A program made the position numbers and the translations under genes. The notes under the pieces were generated by a model. It saw only the letters and a list, made by a program, of their open reading frames with translations. It was not told the origin of the DNA and searched no databases. A stretch of 64,000 nt of DNA from Polyangiaceae bacterium (GTDB taxonomy: Bacteria > Myxococcota_A > Polyangia > Polyangiales > Polyangiaceae). Shown piece after piece: positions 32,007 through 44,186 of this stretch; within the stretch, counting starts at the first letter, position 1, and every line of letters starts with the position of its first letter. The stretch spans positions 87,106 through 151,105 of the forward strand of contig JALHPN010000001.1 of assembly GCA_022842465.1 (NCBI GenBank). Reading direction: 5' to 3'.

Positions 32007-32921
32007 GTGCGCAGGCATTCGGAGCGCTCCTCGGCGCGACGCTGGACGGCGCTCGCCGCCGTCGCGGTCCTGCTCGGCGCGTGCGCGCCAGGGGCCCCGG
32101 TCGCGGCGTCTTCGGCGGTGAGGCCGCCGTCGCGACCGCGCGCGGTCGCGAGCTCGCCCCCGTCCTTGGAGCCGTGCGGCGACACCGCGGAGGGGTTCGA
32201 CGTGTGGCTCGCGTCGTTCCGCGTCCACGCGGCGGCGCAGGGCATCCCCGAGGACGTGGTCGCGCAGGCGCTCGACGACGTCACGTACGACGACTCCGTC
32301 ATCGCGCTCGATCGCTCGCAACGGGCGCACAAGGTCTCGTTCGAGGCGTTCGCGGCCTCGCACGTCACCAAGGCGCGCGTGCGCCGCGGGAAGCAGAAGC
32401 TCGCGGCGCACGCCGACCTCCTCGCGCGGATCGAGCGACGCTTCGGCGTCGCGCGCGAGATCCTCGTCGCGATCTGGGGGCTGGAGACGGACTTCGGCGC
32501 GAACCAGGGCTCGACGCCGAGCCTCCGCGCGCTGGCCACGCTCGCGTACGACTGCCGGCGCTCGGACCTCTTCCGGGGCGAGCTCGAGAGCGCGCTCCGC
32601 ATCCTCCAGCGCGGAGACCTCCGCGTCGAGAGGATGGTGGGTGCGTGGGCGGGCGAGGTCGGACAGACGCAGTTCCTCCCCTCCTCCTACGAGCGTTTCG
32701 GGATCGACTTCGACGACGACGGGCGCGTGGACGTCGTCGGGAGCGTGGACGACGCGCTCGCCTCGACCGCCCACTACCTCTCCGCGAACGGCTGGCGCGC
32801 CGGGGAGAGCTGGGCGGAGCGCTCGTCGAACTTCGTCGTCCTCGCCTCGTGGAACCGCTCGGAGACCTACCGGAAGACCATCGCCCTCTTCGCGACGAAG
32901 CTCGCAGCACCGCCGAGGTGA
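32007..32921 (+). CDS. Membrane-bound lytic murein transglycosylase (MltB type)
   Basis: Lipoprotein of 304 residues (VAVLLGAC, Cys 26) of the MltB/SLT family 3, which cleaves the MurNAc-GlcNAc bond of peptidoglycan to form 1,6-anhydro ends. The catalytic Glu is E160 in IWGLETDFG. GAWAGEVGQTQFLPSSY and DFDDDGRVDVVGSVDDALAS followed by ANYL-like HYLSANGW are family hallmarks. GTG 32007 has GGAG only two bases upstream, so leaderless initiation or a start slightly downstream is possible. It acts in the periplasm at the cell wall. The window also has an Slt-type enzyme at 54995. Confidence 0.9.
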   Translation: MRRHSERSSARRWTALAAVAVLLGACAPGAPVAASSAVRPPSRPRAVASSPPSLEPCGDTAEGFDVWLASFRVHAAAQGIPEDVVAQALDDVTYDDSVIALDRSQRAHKVSFEAFAASHVTKARVRRGKQKLAAHADLLARIERRFGVAREILVAIWGLETDFGANQGSTPSLRALATLAYDCRRSDLFRGELESALRILQRGDLRVERMVGAWAGEVGQTQFLPSSYERFGIDFDDDGRVDVVGSVDDALASTAHYLSANGWRAGESWAERSSNFVVLASWNRSETYRKTIALFATKLAAPPR

Positions 32922-32939
32922 CGGCCTCTCCCGACGTGC

Positions 32940-33476
32940 TCAGGGTCCGTCTTCGGCGCGCTCGTCCCTCGGGACCCAGCCGTGCTTGCGGAGGAAGACG
33001 CGGACCTTCGCGAGCCACTCGCTGGCTTCGATCGGGGTGAGGCGTTCTTCGGGGACGAAGACGGGATCGGCCGGGGCGGCGCGCTCGAAGGCGAGCCGCA
33101 CGCGCTCGGAGGGGCCGGCGCCGCCGCGGCCGCCGGTCGCCGGCCTCATCTCCTTGTCGAGCGCGACGTCCCAGAGGTCGTCGAGAGGGAATCGCGCCAC
33201 GACCTCCTTCGTCCTGTCGCGGGAGACCTCGACCTCGGCGCCGTCGATGCGGAGCACGAACTTCCCCGCGTCCGGCTTCCGGAGGACGAGGAGGACGACG
33301 ACCCCGACGCCGAGGCCGAAGAGGCCCATCAGGGGCGAGACCGCCTTCGCGAGCACCGCCGCGACGACGGCAGGCAGGATGAGCGGCGTCATCGCCGTCC
33401 CCGACGTCGTGCTCTGATCGCCCGGCGCCGGCTTCGCGTCGACGACGAGCTCCCGCGGCGCCTCCTCCGCGCTCAC
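32940..33476 (-). CDS. Small membrane protein, third gene of rlmN-argS operon
   Basis: About 178 residues. After a ~29-residue Glu/Pro-rich cytosolic lead come two close hydrophobic stretches (LILPAVVAAVLAKAV and LMGLFGLGVGVVVLLVL) forming a membrane hairpin. A soluble domain of ~110 residues follows with alternating strands (FVLRIDGAEVEVSRD, RFPLDDLWDVALD), perhaps PH-like, ending in a Trp-containing helix. I do not recognise the family. GTG 33476 overlaps the argS stop by 4 bases (GTGA), giving tight coupling. It is 18 bp from the convergent MltB-type gene. Confidence 0.68.
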   Translation of the reverse strand: MSAEEAPRELVVDAKPAPGDQSTTSGTAMTPLILPAVVAAVLAKAVSPLMGLFGLGVGVVVLLVLRKPDAGKFVLRIDGAEVEVSRDRTKEVVARFPLDDLWDVALDKEMRPATGGRGGAGPSERVRLAFERAAPADPVFVPEERLTPIEASEWLAKVRVFLRKHGWVPRDERAEDGP

Positions 33477-35212
33477 ATCCGCTCGGGCGCGTGGATCCCG
33501 AGGAGCGAGAGCCCCTCGGCGAGGGTCTTGGCCGTGAGCTCGGCGAGGGCGACGCGCGACGCGCGCACCTCGCCCTCGCTCTTCAGCACCGGACAGCTGT
33601 CGTAGAACGACGTGAAGGTCTGGGCGAGCGTGTAGAGGTAGCCCGCGAGGCGGTGCGGCTCGAGGGTCGTCTCCACGCTGCGGACGGCCGCGCCGAAGCC
33701 GAGGACCGCGAGGGCGAGCTTCCGTTCGCCCGGCTCGGTCACGACGATCGCGCCGGGCGCGACCTCGGCCTCGGCTGCCTTCCGGAGGATCGAGCGGATG
33801 CGCGCGTGCGCGTACTGGAGGTAGCCCGCGGTGTTCCCCTCGAACGAGACCATGCGCTCCGGATCGTAGACGTAGTCCTTCACGCGATCGGTCGAGAGAT
33901 CTGCGTACTTCACCGCGCCGATGCCGATGATCTTCGCGAGCGCGTCCTTCTCGTCCGCGCTGAGCTCGGGCGCCTTCTCGGCGAGGACGGCGGCCGCGCG
34001 CGCGACGGCCTCGTCGAGGAGATCGACGAGGCGGACGGCGTCGCCCGAGCGGCTCTTCAGCATCTTCTTGTCGGGGCCGAGGACGGAGCCGAACGCGACG
34101 TGCTCGGCGCGCGCAGGCGCCGCGAGCCAGCCGAGCTCCTTCGCGGCCGTCATCACCATCGCGAGGTGCTGCTCCTGGGGGGCGCCGACGACGTAGAGGA
34201 TCCGCGTCGCGTGGAGCTCCGAGAGCCTGTACCGGATCGCGGCGAGATCGGTCGTCGCGTAGCCGTAGCCGCCGTCGCTCTTCCGGACGATGAGCGGGAG
34301 CGGGTTGCCTTCCTTCGTCTTGAAGCCGGCCGGGAAGAGGCAGAGCGCGCCGTCGCTGACGACGGCCTTGCCCGAGCGTTCGAGCTCCTCGCAGAGAGGG
34401 GCGAGTCGGGGGTTGTAGAAGCTCTCGCCGCAGATGTCGGCGTCGCGGAGCGTCACGTCGAGCTTCTCGTAGACGTCCTGGAAGTACCGCGAGGAGACGG
34501 CGACGAGGCGCTGCCAGAGCGCGAGCGTCTCCGCGTCGCCCGACTGGAGGGCGACGACGCGCTTCCGCGATCGCTCCGCGAACGCCTCGCTGGTGTCGAA
34601 CTTCCCGCGCGCGGCCTTGTAGAAGGCGCCGAGCTCGCCGACGGACGCGTCGTCGCCTGCGCCTGCGCCGCCGGTGACGTCGACGAGGTGCTCGAGGAGC
34701 ATGCCGAACGGCGTTCCCCAGTCGCCGACGTGATTCTGGCGGATGACGCGGTGGCCTCGCCACGCGAGCGTGCGCGCGAGCGCGTCGCCGATGACGGTGC
34801 TCCGGAGGTGACCGACGTGCATCTCCTTGGCGACGTTCGGCGCGGAGTAGTCGATCGCGATCGTGTCCTTCACCTCTGCCTGGGCCACGCCGAGGCGATC
34901 GGCCGAGCGAGCGTGCGTCGCCGCCTTGCCGAGGAGGGCCGAGGTGACCGTGAGGTTCAGGAAGCCCGGGCCCGCGACCTCGACGCTCGCGACGACGTCG
35001 GGCGCGTCGATCTTCGCCGCCACCGCCTGTGCGATCTCGCGCGGGGGCTTCCCGAGCTTCTTCGCGAGCGCCATCGCGAAGTTCGCCTGGGCGTCGGCGC
35101 GATCGGAGCCGCGGAGCGCGGGATCGAACGTGGCGGCCACCTCCTCGCCGAGCGCGATGCGCGCGGCCTCCCGGAGGACGGGGGCGAGGGCCTCGAGCGG
35201 GTCGACGATCAT
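33473..35212 (-). CDS. argS: Arginyl-tRNA synthetase
   Basis: 579 residues, normal for class I ArgRS. The N-terminal Add1-like domain covers ~1-110. The HIGH motif is HVGH (132-135) in SAPNVAKEMHVGHLRSTVIGD. The KMSKS loop is the degenerate KMLKSRSGD usual in ArgRS, and the DALR anticodon-binding domain ends the chain (YLYTLAQTFTSFYDSCPVLK). It charges tRNA-Arg in the cytosol. ATG 35212 is 20 bp after the rlmN stop, consistent with co-transcription. Confidence 0.97.
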   Translation of the reverse strand: MIVDPLEALAPVLREAARIALGEEVAATFDPALRGSDRADAQANFAMALAKKLGKPPREIAQAVAAKIDAPDVVASVEVAGPGFLNLTVTSALLGKAATHARSADRLGVAQAEVKDTIAIDYSAPNVAKEMHVGHLRSTVIGDALARTLAWRGHRVIRQNHVGDWGTPFGMLLEHLVDVTGGAGAGDDASVGELGAFYKAARGKFDTSEAFAERSRKRVVALQSGDAETLALWQRLVAVSSRYFQDVYEKLDVTLRDADICGESFYNPRLAPLCEELERSGKAVVSDGALCLFPAGFKTKEGNPLPLIVRKSDGGYGYATTDLAAIRYRLSELHATRILYVVGAPQEQHLAMVMTAAKELGWLAAPARAEHVAFGSVLGPDKKMLKSRSGDAVRLVDLLDEAVARAAAVLAEKAPELSADEKDALAKIIGIGAVKYADLSTDRVKDYVYDPERMVSFEGNTAGYLQYAHARIRSILRKAAEAEVAPGAIVVTEPGERKLALAVLGFGAAVRSVETTLEPHRLAGYLYTLAQTFTSFYDSCPVLKSEGEVRASRVALAELTAKTLAEGLSLLGIHAPERM

Positions 35213-35232
35213 GGTGGCGCTTCCTAGCGGAG

Positions 35233-36303
35233 TCACGCGCCGGAAGCCACCCGCGGCAGGGTCCTCCGCGCGTCCGTCGCGAGTGTTCCGCAGGCTCCCC
35301 GGGCGTCGCGCGCGCGGTTCTTCCGCACGGTGACGAAGGCTCCGCCCTCGCGGAGCCGCGCCACGAAGCGGTCGACCACGTCGCTCGCGGGCTCCTCGAA
35401 CGGCGAGCTCGCGTCGCCCCACCCGTTGAAGGGGATGACGTTCACGACCGTGCGAAAGGGGAGGGCGCCGGCCCAGGCCGCGAGGAGCGCGGCGTCCTCT
35501 TCGCGATCGTTCTCGCCCGCGAGGAGCACGTACTCGAGGAAGACCTTCTCGTGGGGACGCGCCGGCCAGCGCGCGAGCGCCTCGTGCAGCGCCGCGAGCG
35601 GCCAGCGCTTCCCGATCGGCATGAGGCGTGATCGCGCCGCGTCGGTGACGGCGTTCACGCTCACCGCGAGGTCGGGGCGCGGGACGGCGCGGGCGAGCCG
35701 CTCGAGGCCGGGGACGTGGCCTGCGGTCGAGACCGTGATGCGGCTCGGGGCGACGCCGAGGCCCGCCTCGTGACAGAGGACCGCGATCGCGCGCGCGACG
35801 TTGTCCACGTTGTGGAGCGGCTCCCCCATCCCCATGAAGACGAGGTTCACGCGCTCTGGCGAGCGCGGGCCGTACGCGTGCAGCACCGCGAGGAGCTGCC
35901 CTACGATCTCGTGCGCCTCGAGGTTCCGGACGAGCCCCATGCGGGCGGTCGCGCAGAACGTGCAGCCCATCGCGCAGCCGACCTGGCTCGAGAGGCAGAC
36001 CGTCACCCGCTCGCCTCGCACCGCGCGCGGCATGTGGACCGCCTCGACGCGCGCGCCGTCCGCGAGCGCGAGGACCAGACGCCTCGCGCCGTCGGCGGAA
36101 GGGCGCTCCTCGACGATCCTGGGGAGCGAGAGGTCGAGGCCGGTGCGATCGACGAGATCGCGGCCCGCGCGCGCGAGGGCGGGCCCGTCGGGGCTCCACG
36201 TCGCGAGCCGGTGGAGCCGCCCGAAGAGGTGCCGCGGATCGCGGGCGTAGCCGAGCGCGCGGAGGTCCTCCGGCACGAGGTCCCAGGCCGAACGCGTACC
36301 CAT
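35233..36303 (-). CDS. rlmN: RlmN-type radical SAM rRNA/tRNA methyltransferase
   Basis: 356 residues. The radical-SAM cluster motif is CAMGCTFC (C110, C114, C117), preceded by VCLSSQVG. NLVFMGMGEPLHNVDNV, SVNAVTDAARSRLMPI and FLEYVLLAGEND are RlmN signatures, and the second catalytic Cys lies near the end in ARGACGTLA (C338). The family methylates C2 of A2503 in 23S rRNA and A37 of some tRNAs, a role that suits its place beside argS in a translation operon. A TAGAGT 8 nt before the ATG and a palindrome at the -35 position form its control region. Confidence 0.93.
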   Translation of the reverse strand: MGTRSAWDLVPEDLRALGYARDPRHLFGRLHRLATWSPDGPALARAGRDLVDRTGLDLSLPRIVEERPSADGARRLVLALADGARVEAVHMPRAVRGERVTVCLSSQVGCAMGCTFCATARMGLVRNLEAHEIVGQLLAVLHAYGPRSPERVNLVFMGMGEPLHNVDNVARAIAVLCHEAGLGVAPSRITVSTAGHVPGLERLARAVPRPDLAVSVNAVTDAARSRLMPIGKRWPLAALHEALARWPARPHEKVFLEYVLLAGENDREEDAALLAAWAGALPFRTVVNVIPFNGWGDASSPFEEPASDVVDRFVARLREGGAFVTVRKNRARDARGACGTLATDARRTLPRVASGA

Positions 36304-36311
36304 GACGCTCC

Positions 36312-36344
36312 ACTCTACCTCGCACCACGACATTCGCGTCGTGG
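36312..36344 (-). promoter_or_regulatory. rlmN promoter with palindromic operator-like site
   Basis: TAGAGT (36317-36312 on the minus strand) lies 8 nt before ATG 36303. Seven bases further upstream CCACGAC and GTCGTGG flank six bases (36325-36344), covering the -35 region. A repressor or activator could bind here to control the rlmN-argS operon. Confidence 0.42.
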
Positions 36345-36378
36345 AGGGTGTCTCCTCGCGGCCCCCTTTCCGCCTTCC

Positions 36379-36396
36379 GCCCGTGATCGCACGGGC
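36379..36396. promoter_or_regulatory. Perfect 7-4-7 inverted repeat
   Basis: GCCCGTG and CACGGGC flank ATCG about 40 nt before the outer-membrane-like gene. Either a leader hairpin or an operator. Confidence 0.38.
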
Positions 36397-36435
36397 ATTC
36401 CCGGCCGGCACGTCGCCTGCTCGGGGCGCCGTCCC

Positions 36436-37032
36436 ATGACATCTCGCTTCCTCTTCGCGTCCTCCGTCGTCGTCGGCCTCCTCCTCGCCTCGCGCGCCGC
36501 GCGCGCCGACGAGACTCCGCAGAAGGCCGACCCTCCGGCCGAGAAGGAGGATCGCCGCGTCTACCTCTCGCTCTCGCCGGTGCACCTCCTGCTCGGCATC
36601 GGCGAGCTCACGGGGGAGGTCCGCGTGCATCGGAAGATCGGCGTCGCGGGCATCGCGGGCTTCGGCAAGCCGAAGGACGGCCTCACGGACACGCGCTACA
36701 CGGCGTGGGAGCTCGGCGGTCAGCTCGTGACGTACCCGATTGGTCACTTCGACCACGGCATGCAGCTCGGCGTCGAGGCGCTCTACGCGGGCGTGTCCGG
36801 GGAGAGCTCCTTCGGTGGCCAGCGCATCAGCGCGAGCGCGCAGGGCTTCGCGGTCGGACCGATGATCGGGTACAAGCTCGCGACCGACATCGGGTTCTCG
36901 TTCAACGTGCAGGGCGGCGTCGCGTACTTCGCCGCCGCGGGGCAAGCGTCGGGCGGCGGGGCGTCGGCGACGTCGATCGCGGCCCCGACCGTGCTCCCGA
37001 TCGTCAACCTGAACGCCGGCTGGTCTTTCTGA
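36436..37032 (+). CDS. Outer-membrane beta-barrel-like protein
   Basis: 198 residues with a signal peptide (FLFASSVVVGLLLASRAARA, cleavage before DE). A short charged segment follows, then amphipathic strands with Gly turns (VYLSLSPVHLLLGIGELTGEV, YTAWELGGQLVTYPIGHF, GFAVGPMIGYKLATDIGFSF) ending in an aromatic residue (NLNAGWSF), as outer-membrane barrels do. Likely an eight-strand-type barrel. No ligand clue. It is divergent from rlmN by 132 bp and 41 bp upstream of the next gene. Confidence 0.68.
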   Translation: MTSRFLFASSVVVGLLLASRAARADETPQKADPPAEKEDRRVYLSLSPVHLLLGIGELTGEVRVHRKIGVAGIAGFGKPKDGLTDTRYTAWELGGQLVTYPIGHFDHGMQLGVEALYAGVSGESSFGGQRISASAQGFAVGPMIGYKLATDIGFSFNVQGGVAYFAAAGQASGGGASATSIAAPTVLPIVNLNAGWSF

Positions 37033-37073
37033 CGGGCCCAAGGCGGTGGCCGCCCACGGGTCTCACGCGAGGC

Positions 37074-38387
37074 GTGTACCGCGAGCCGTCGCCCCCCGAA
37101 CCCGAGCCCGAGGACACGTTCGTCCTCGCGTACGGCCGCGACGTGAAGGCGAGTCGCGCGCGGCTCGCGAAGCGCGCGCTCGTCGGCGTCGTCGCCCTCG
37201 CGGCCGTCTCGTGCGCGGTGGGCGAAGTGCACGCGGTCCGGCGCGCGCGGCTCGCGACGGCGTGGTCGGAGGCGGCCGCGTGCCTCGATCCGGAGATCGA
37301 GGGCGGCGCGACCGCCGTTCGGCGTCGCGCGCGGGACCGTCAGCTCGCGGTCGCTCTGCCCCACGAGCGATGGTCGTGGCCGCGCTCGTGCTGGTCGTCG
37401 GTTTCGGCGCTCCAGGATCGCGCGCGCGCGATGAACGAGCCGGTCGTCGCGCACAAGGCATCGCTCCTGCGCGGCGCGCTCGAGTCGCCGAGCGTCGACG
37501 TCGAGCCGTTCGGGGACGCGCTCGTCGCGCTCGCCACGGCGGTTCGTGACGCTCAGATCCCCCGTCGGCCGGTCCCGCCGTACGCAGGCCTGCCGTCGCC
37601 CGTCGCCGGCGTCATCCATCGCGACGGACTCTCCTTCTTCCACACGCGCTACCCGAGCGACCTAGACGCTGCGCGGACGTATGACGGCCTCGAGCTCCGC
37701 GGCCGGGACGGACGGGAGCGCATCGCCTGCTCCTTGGACGCGGTGGGTGAGGTCTTCGCGTGTGCTGGGCGGCCGACGTACGCGTGGGACATCACGCCCG
37801 TCGCGCCATGCGGGCGCTCGGAGCGGATGGCGTCCCGGTCGGTGCTCATGCCGTCTGCCGTCGACTTCGGGCGCGGCGTCACCGTCTACCTCGACCCGAG
37901 CTTCTCGAGCGGCGAGCTCACCTGCGACGAGGGGGAAGGCGGCGAGGACGTGGCGTGGCTCTTCGAGCGCGATCTCGAGCGTGTCCAACGCTGTGTCCCC
38001 TCGGGGTGCACGCAGAAGACGCTCCGCGGGCTCTCGCCGCGCTTCACGCACCCCAACGCGCCGCTCGAGGACCTCGTCGTGACGCACGAGGCGCAGATCA
38101 CCGTCCGCGCGTATCCGCTCGGTGCGCTCGGGATCACGCGGAGGCCCGTCGACGCGGAGCGCCCCGACCTAGGGCGCGTCGTCTACGACGATCGACCGGC
38201 ACGGTACGCCGATGCCGGGAAGCGCGTCCCGGCGCTCTCGCTCGTCCGCGTCTTGCCGATGACGTCGTCGTACGCGGTCGTCGTGCTCGGGTTCGGAAGC
38301 ACCGTCGCGTTCCTCCGACTCGATCTCGCGACGCTCGGGGCGCGTGGGATCTCGATTCGAGATCCCGCGAAGGCGTTCGAGCCCTAG
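37074..38387 (+). CDS. Membrane-anchored protein of unknown function
   Basis: About 437 residues. A Pro/Glu-rich N-terminus is followed by a single hydrophobic segment (ALVGVVALAAVSCAVGE) that would anchor it with the rest outside. The extracytoplasmic part holds paired Cys residues (e.g. ERIACSLDAVGEVFACAGRP, RCVPSGCTQ) suggesting disulfides. I do not recognise a domain. GTG 37074 is the best start in frame. It follows the barrel-like gene by 41 bp and may be co-transcribed. A 21-bp palindrome lies in its last codons. Confidence 0.6.
   Translation: MYREPSPPEPEPEDTFVLAYGRDVKASRARLAKRALVGVVALAAVSCAVGEVHAVRRARLATAWSEAAACLDPEIEGGATAVRRRARDRQLAVALPHERWSWPRSCWSSVSALQDRARAMNEPVVAHKASLLRGALESPSVDVEPFGDALVALATAVRDAQIPRRPVPPYAGLPSPVAGVIHRDGLSFFHTRYPSDLDAARTYDGLELRGRDGRERIACSLDAVGEVFACAGRPTYAWDITPVAPCGRSERMASRSVLMPSAVDFGRGVTVYLDPSFSSGELTCDEGEGGEDVAWLFERDLERVQRCVPSGCTQKTLRGLSPRFTHPNAPLEDLVVTHEAQITVRAYPLGALGITRRPVDAERPDLGRVVYDDRPARYADAGKRVPALSLVRVLPMTSSYAVVVLGFGSTVAFLRLDLATLGARGISIRDPAKAFEP
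38346..38366. repeat. 21-bp near-perfect palindrome in the 3' end of a gene
   Basis: GGGATCTCGA and TCGAGATCCC flank a single T, so the DNA is almost fully palindromic. It lies 18 bp before the stop of the 37074 gene. It could be a protein-binding site or form a tight mRNA hairpin. Confidence 0.7.
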
Positions 38388-38444
38388 CGAACCGCGCGAT
38401 CTTCGGCGTTCACCGCCGGCACGCCGCGTGCAGCTCCTCCGCGC

Positions 38445-39524
38445 GTGATCGCGCGCGTCCACATCCTGGTCGGCCTCCTCGTCGTCTCCGCGTGTGCCGC
38501 GGAGCCGGGCGAGGGCGAAGGCGATCGCGGCGCCGCCGTCGTCCGGACCGACGCCGGCGAGGCGGACCCTGCGATGCCCGTCGGCGCCGAGCCGACCTCC
38601 GAGGGGATGTGCCCGTCGGGCGCGCCGCTCGACGACGCGGCGCTCCTCGCGCGGGTGGTGCAGGGCGAGAAGCCGGCGTTGACGGTGAGAGGTGCGCTCC
38701 GCGTCGCCGTCCGCCGCTGCAAGGGCGAGCGATGCACCTCCGAGCTCCCGATCGAGGAGATCGACGTGCCCCTCGCGCTCGCGCGTACCCCGGACGGCGC
38801 GCGCTGGAAAGGCCAGGTCGCGCGCTCCTCGTCGTACACGCTCACGTTCGACGTGGACGCCGCGGGGGTCGTCACGGGGGACCTCGTCGTCTTCGGGGCG
38901 AACGCAGCGACCTCGCCGCTCGAGGCCTCGGCGTCGACGTCTTGCCTCTCGGCCCGCGCGACGGCGACGCGCGACGAGGGCGGCGAGCGCGTCGAGTCGA
39001 CGATCTCCTTCCGGGCCGAGGTGCCGCGCGAGGAGAGGCGGACGCCCATTCCGGACGAGCCGCCGCTCCTTCCCTGCGACGCTCCCCCCGTCACGCGCGC
39101 GACGGACGCGCTCGGCGGCGCGATGCGGCTCGGCACGAACGCGGCGGTCGTGATGGAGCACGTGCGCGACTGCCGCGCCCCCACGGGCTGCACGCCGTGG
39201 AAGACGCTCCCGGTCGCCCCCGACGGCGGCCCGTCGTGGTCGACCCCTGCCGCGGGTACGTCGACGCTCACCGCCTCCGCGACGCTCGCGCTCGGCCGGT
39301 TCACCGTCCAGGTGGTGGCGGCTGCATCGACGGGCGCGACCGCGTCGCTCGTGACGACGGCGCCCTTCTTCACGCTCGGCGCGCCGATCCTCGGCCGTGG
39401 CGCGACGGACGTGAAGCTGACGGCGGGGGGCCTCGTCCTCAGCGAGCAGGGGGGCGCCCGCGACGACGCGAAGGAGCCGAAGATCCGCGCGCGCCGCTTC
39501 GCGTGCCTGACCTACGCGCGCTGA
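38445..39524 (+). CDS. Lipoprotein of unknown function
   Basis: 359 residues. IARVHILVGLLVVSAC gives the lipoprotein signal (VSAC). The mature protein is beta-rich with several Cys pairs (RRCKGERC, RDCRAPTGC) and ends in FACLTYAR. No family recognised. GTG start at 38445, 57 bp after the previous stop. It lies 52 bp ahead of carB, but carB has its own TAGACC-type element, so an operon is uncertain. Confidence 0.62.
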   Translation: MIARVHILVGLLVVSACAAEPGEGEGDRGAAVVRTDAGEADPAMPVGAEPTSEGMCPSGAPLDDAALLARVVQGEKPALTVRGALRVAVRRCKGERCTSELPIEEIDVPLALARTPDGARWKGQVARSSSYTLTFDVDAAGVVTGDLVVFGANAATSPLEASASTSCLSARATATRDEGGERVESTISFRAEVPREERRTPIPDEPPLLPCDAPPVTRATDALGGAMRLGTNAAVVMEHVRDCRAPTGCTPWKTLPVAPDGGPSWSTPAAGTSTLTASATLALGRFTVQVVAAASTGATASLVTTAPFFTLGAPILGRGATDVKLTAGGLVLSEQGGARDDAKEPKIRARRFACLTYAR

Positions 39525-39576
39525 GCGGCCAGCGACTCTTTCGCTCGCCCGAGACCCCTGCTAGACCCCGCTCGCC

Positions 39577-42930
<3,354 letters not shown>

Positions 42931-42954
42931 GCGCGCTCGGCGGCGGATGGAGAA

Positions 42955-42982
42955 GCGGGCCTCGCGCCATGCGCCTGCCCGC
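42955..42982. terminator. Hairpin between carB and convergent lipoprotein gene
   Basis: GCGGGC (42955-42960) pairs with GCCCGC (42977-42982), with an inner GCGC-CAT-GCGC stem. It ends three bases before the stop of the minus-strand gene. No U tract. Confidence 0.4.
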
Positions 42983-42984
42983 GA

Positions 42985-44007
42985 TCAGAAGACGCGCCGG
43001 ACGCCGGCGTTCGTGACCTCGAACGAGCTCTCCACGAGGCGACGCATGACGTCCGCGCTCTGGGTCCAGACGCCGGCCGGCGCCTCGAGGACGGCCGCGA
43101 AGCCGCGGTCGTCCGCGTTGGGGGACGCGGGCCGGAGGCGGACGACATCGACTCCCTCGCGCTCCGCGGCTGCGAGGTAATGGGCCTTCGGGCCGACGCC
43201 GTCGGGGAGCACCACGGCGATGCGCTCGCCCGCAGCGAGCTTCGCCTTCTCGGCGCGGACCTGGACGCTGAAGAACGCGTCCACCGCCTCCTTCGAGACC
43301 GAGCTGCCGCCGGCGAACGACAGCTGGATGCCCATGGCCTTGCGCTTGGTCACGTTCTTCCACCGCCGGAAGGTCTGGCCGAGGACGGCCTCCGTCGCGC
43401 CCCCGAGCTGCGTGACGAGGTGGTTTCCGGTGCCCGGCGCCGGCGCGAGGCTCTTGGTCGCCCGCGTGAGGTCCTCGGCGAGCGCCGCCGAGCGGGTCGC
43501 GACGACCTCGGCTTCGACGCCGGCCGCAGCCACCGGGGTCTTCGTCGCGGAGCTGGCGAGGGCGTCGGCGATCCTGCGGAGGATGTTGGCCGTCATGATC
43601 GCCAGGCCCTGGGGGCGGAGCGATGCGCCGCCGAGCGCAGGCTCGGGCGTATCGATCGCGTCGAGCACCTCGGCGGCGTCGTGCTTGGTCGCCTCGTCAG
43701 CTACGAGGGCCTTGGCGGTGATGGTGTCTCCGCGTGCCCGGAGCAGCGCGATGCCTTCGTCGGTCAGGATCACGAGCCCGCTCGGATGAGTGCAGAGGGT
43801 CGCGTCCCCGAGCGTCTCCACGCAGCCTTGCAGGCCTTCGCCGCGAAGCGCCTTCGCCTCGGCTTCGGAGATCGAACCGTCCAGCACCGTCGCCGCCCCG
43901 GCGCTCTCGTCGACGTCATCGCCGGACGGAGCCGCGCAGCCCACGGTGGTGAGCAAGGCAGCCAGCGTGGCGCTCGTGAGGAAGCGGACGAGGGAAGCAG
44001 CGCGCAT
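42985..44007 (-). CDS. Lipoprotein of unknown function
   Basis: About 340 residues. TLAALLTTVGC is a lipobox. The mature protein is Ala/Val-rich and helical through ~200, then has a compact alpha/beta section (ERIAVVLPDGVGPKAHYLAA, VDVVRLRPASPNADDRGFAA) with a Rossmann-like look. No catalytic motif seen. ATG 44007 is chosen because it begins the signal peptide. The 179-bp upstream gap contains two direct repeats (44107-44137) that could be regulator sites. Confidence 0.62.
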   Translation of the reverse strand: MRAASLVRFLTSATLAALLTTVGCAAPSGDDVDESAGAATVLDGSISEAEAKALRGEGLQGCVETLGDATLCTHPSGLVILTDEGIALLRARGDTITAKALVADEATKHDAAEVLDAIDTPEPALGGASLRPQGLAIMTANILRRIADALASSATKTPVAAAGVEAEVVATRSAALAEDLTRATKSLAPAPGTGNHLVTQLGGATEAVLGQTFRRWKNVTKRKAMGIQLSFAGGSSVSKEAVDAFFSVQVRAEKAKLAAGERIAVVLPDGVGPKAHYLAAAEREGVDVVRLRPASPNADDRGFAAVLEAPAGVWTQSADVMRRLVESSFEVTNAGVRRVF

Positions 44008-44106
44008 GACCGACGGGATGCAGTCGACGTGCCGCGCAGCCTTGGGCCCTGAATTCTCGCGATCACGTGCGCCCTCCGTGTCCGCCGCGAGCCCCTCTCC
44101 TTCCCA

Positions 44107-44137
44107 GAACGTGAAGTCGCCCCCGGAACGGGAAGTC
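44107..44137. promoter_or_regulatory. Direct repeat upstream of lipoprotein gene
   Basis: GAACGTGAAGTC (44107-44118) and GAACGGGAAGTC (44126-44137) match at 11 of 12 bases with starts 19 bp apart, about 100 bp before the 44007 start. The near two-turn spacing suits paired binding of a regulator. Confidence 0.4.
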
Positions 44138-44186
44138 TCGCGGGCAGGGTCCCTGGGCGTTCGAACGCTGACGGAGCGCGTCCGCG

